This document shows, in pieces, positions 5,707-6,658 of a stretch of DNA of 6,658 bases. Below the pieces are notes generated by a model. It searched no databases, was not told the origin of the DNA, and was given only the letters and a program-made list of their open reading frames with translations. The stretch covers positions 5,701 to 12,358 of the forward strand of contig WTHY01000183.1 in NCBI GenBank assembly GCA_011522945.1. Direction: 5' to 3'. This DNA comes from Alphaproteobacteria bacterium (GTDB lineage Bacteria; Pseudomonadota; Alphaproteobacteria; Puniceispirillales; Puniceispirillaceae). Each line of letters starts with the position of its first letter. The stretch's first letter is position 1. Position numbers and translations under genes: made by a program.

Positions 5707-6658
5707 CACGAAACCACCCCATCCCAGACTGCAGACGGCACAAATACATTGCCCTCTGCAAGTTTCCGTGCTGTGCGCACAAGACCAGCTGATTTATGCT
5801 GAAACCCTAAATTATCCAGCGTATAATCTATGACAACCTCCAGGGTGCCGAGGGGATGGTGCAATGTAATTTTTGCTGGCTTATCTGCTGGCAGCTGCAT
5901 CATGCCATCGGCAATTGTACCAGGCGTCAAAGCACATGAGGCAAGGCACTGGCTACCTGTGACAGCCATTGTGGGATGTGTCTCCCACGGCATAAAGTAA
6001 CGTGTGGTGATATGGCCAGCCTCATCCAGCGGCGCCAGCAGACCAAATTTCGGCGTCACAGATTTTTGCACATCGCCCAGACCCATTAGCGCCCCAGCTT
6101 TGATACGGACTGCCTCCATCTTTGCAAAGAACTCTCTATTCGCATCTAATGCCTCTCGGCTTTCCTGCCCTGTCAGCCCAAAATCAGCTGCACGGGCAAT
6201 TACCATAGGCATCGCCACATCCATGCACGTCACATCAATCCCGTCAATTTTATCGATCAGCTTGCCTGTCGGTAAAAATTTTCCTGTTGAAGAGCCGGCG
6301 ACATCCATAAAATTCAATTCGACAGCCGCAGAAGTACCAGGCACACCATCAATTGAGGCACCCCCTTCATAAGTTACCTGTTTATTTGGTGTTTGGACTC
6401 GAGCAAGAACCCTCGCCCCGGTATTAACAGCTCTAATCTTCACTTCAGTGATGCCATCAGAGGCTGGCAACAATCCCATTTCCAGCGCAGCTGGCCCGAC
6501 ACCTGTCAGAATATTGCCGCAAGTTGGCTTAAAATCCACCAAACAGGTTTCGACACTCACTTGTGCAAAAAAACAATCAATATCAGCCCATGGATCTTCA
6601 GATTGTGATAAAATCGCCACTTTGGTTGTAACAGCATTTCCGCCGCCAATACCGTCAA
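5706..6658 (-). CDS. PrpF/GalD-family isomerase (4-oxalomesaconate tautomerase-like), N-terminus outside the window
   Basis: At least 316 residues of a PrpF-superfamily enzyme with a diaminopimelate epimerase-like fold. Relatives are PrpF (2-methylaconitate cis/trans isomerase, which also acts on aconitate) and GalD (4-oxalomesaconate tautomerase of gallate breakdown); both shift protons or double bonds in unsaturated tricarboxylates. The frame is open to the window edge and reads DGIGGGNAVTTKVAILS, the conserved substrate loop, so the GTG at 6620 is an internal valine and not a start. The catalytic-cysteine motif is FKPTCGNILTGVGPAALE (cysteine is residue 34 from that valine), and the second-domain motif is TGSQCLASCALTPGTIADG (residues 221-239). 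FFAQVSVE (17-24) also fits the family. Roughly 35-45 N-terminal residues should lie past 6658. GalD-like spacing around the first cysteine slightly favours a tautomerase over PrpF. It is the upstream gene of the unit with the hydroxyacid dehydrogenase. Confidence 0.85.
   Translation of the reverse strand, partial: DGIGGGNAVTTKVAILSQSEDPWADIDCFFAQVSVETCLVDFKPTCGNILTGVGPAALEMGLLPASDGITEVKIRAVNTGARVLARVQTPNKQVTYEGGASIDGVPGTSAAVELNFMDVAGSSTGKFLPTGKLIDKIDGIDVTCMDVAMPMVIARAADFGLTGQESREALDANREFFAKMEAVRIKAGALMGLGDVQKSVTPKFGLLAPLDEAGHITTRYFMPWETHPTMAVTGSQCLASCALTPGTIADGMMQLPADKPAKITLHHPLGTLEVVIDYTLDNLGFQHKSAGLVRTARKLAEGNVFVPSAVWDGVVS

Noticed and set aside
5650..5730. Programmed frameshift joining the isomerase to the extra C-terminal frame
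   Set aside because: No slippery heptamer or strong downstream structure is visible at the frame change. The in-frame protein already ends with the family's usual C-terminus.
6004..6608. Plus-strand open frames of 122 and 71 residues opposite the isomerase
   Set aside because: The serine/proline/alanine-rich translation is typical of an antisense shadow. The minus strand has conserved PrpF-family motifs throughout.
1..6658. CRISPR array, insertion sequence, tRNA or rRNA
   Set aside because: No regularly spaced repeats, transposase motifs, long terminal inverted repeats or RNA gene structures were seen on either strand. The only notable repeats are the operator pair, the terminator stem and the isomerase-tail echo.

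Overview
The window holds six protein-coding genes with almost no spare DNA. It looks like a catabolic island for a tricarboxylic acid or a related polycarboxylic acid. Protein sequence style, moderate base composition and FCD-type GntR control suggest a Gram-negative proteobacterium, perhaps a marine alphaproteobacterium. That placement is an impression from the sequence and was not tested.

Layout from left to right. Positions 1-53 may be the last codons of a rightward gene that enters from outside, followed by a strong 12-bp hairpin terminator (64-104). The leftward pair tcuA-tcuB (2737 down to 151) encodes a flavoprotein dehydrogenase and its iron-sulfur/membrane electron-transfer partner. 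Both closely resemble the tricarballylate oxidation system TcuA/TcuB. A divergent rightward unit follows: a GntR/FCD regulator (2876-3583) and a membrane protein of the internally duplicated AbrB family (3599-4684). The 138-bp divergent gap carries two abutting copies of a TTGTATACAA-type palindrome, placed so that one bound regulator could cover predicted promoters on both strands. A second leftward unit occupies the right side: a PrpF/GalD-type isomerase cut by the window edge (5706-6658) and a D-2-hydroxyacid dehydrogenase (4676-5650). The latter meets the AbrB gene tail to tail with a 9-bp overlap.

How the genes may work together (inference): the AbrB-type membrane protein could move the substrate, in place of the MFS carrier TcuC that accompanies tcuAB in Salmonella. 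TcuA would oxidise a C-C bond of a tricarboxylate, passing electrons through TcuB to the membrane. The PrpF/GalD-like enzyme would move or isomerise the resulting double bond, and the hydroxyacid dehydrogenase would interconvert a 2-hydroxy and a 2-oxo acid. The GntR protein probably senses the substrate or an intermediate. This combination differs from the known tcuRABC operon and may act on a different or larger substrate.

Two details correct a naive annotation. The longest tcuA reading frame starts with a TTG inside the operator, and the supported start is ATG at 2737. The isomerase frame that appears to begin at 6620 begins with an internal GTG valine and is open to the window end. Between the isomerase and the dehydrogenase there is also a short, out-of-frame, codon-by-codon echo of the isomerase C-terminus ending in a TAATG junction, which may be the remains of a lost paralogue.
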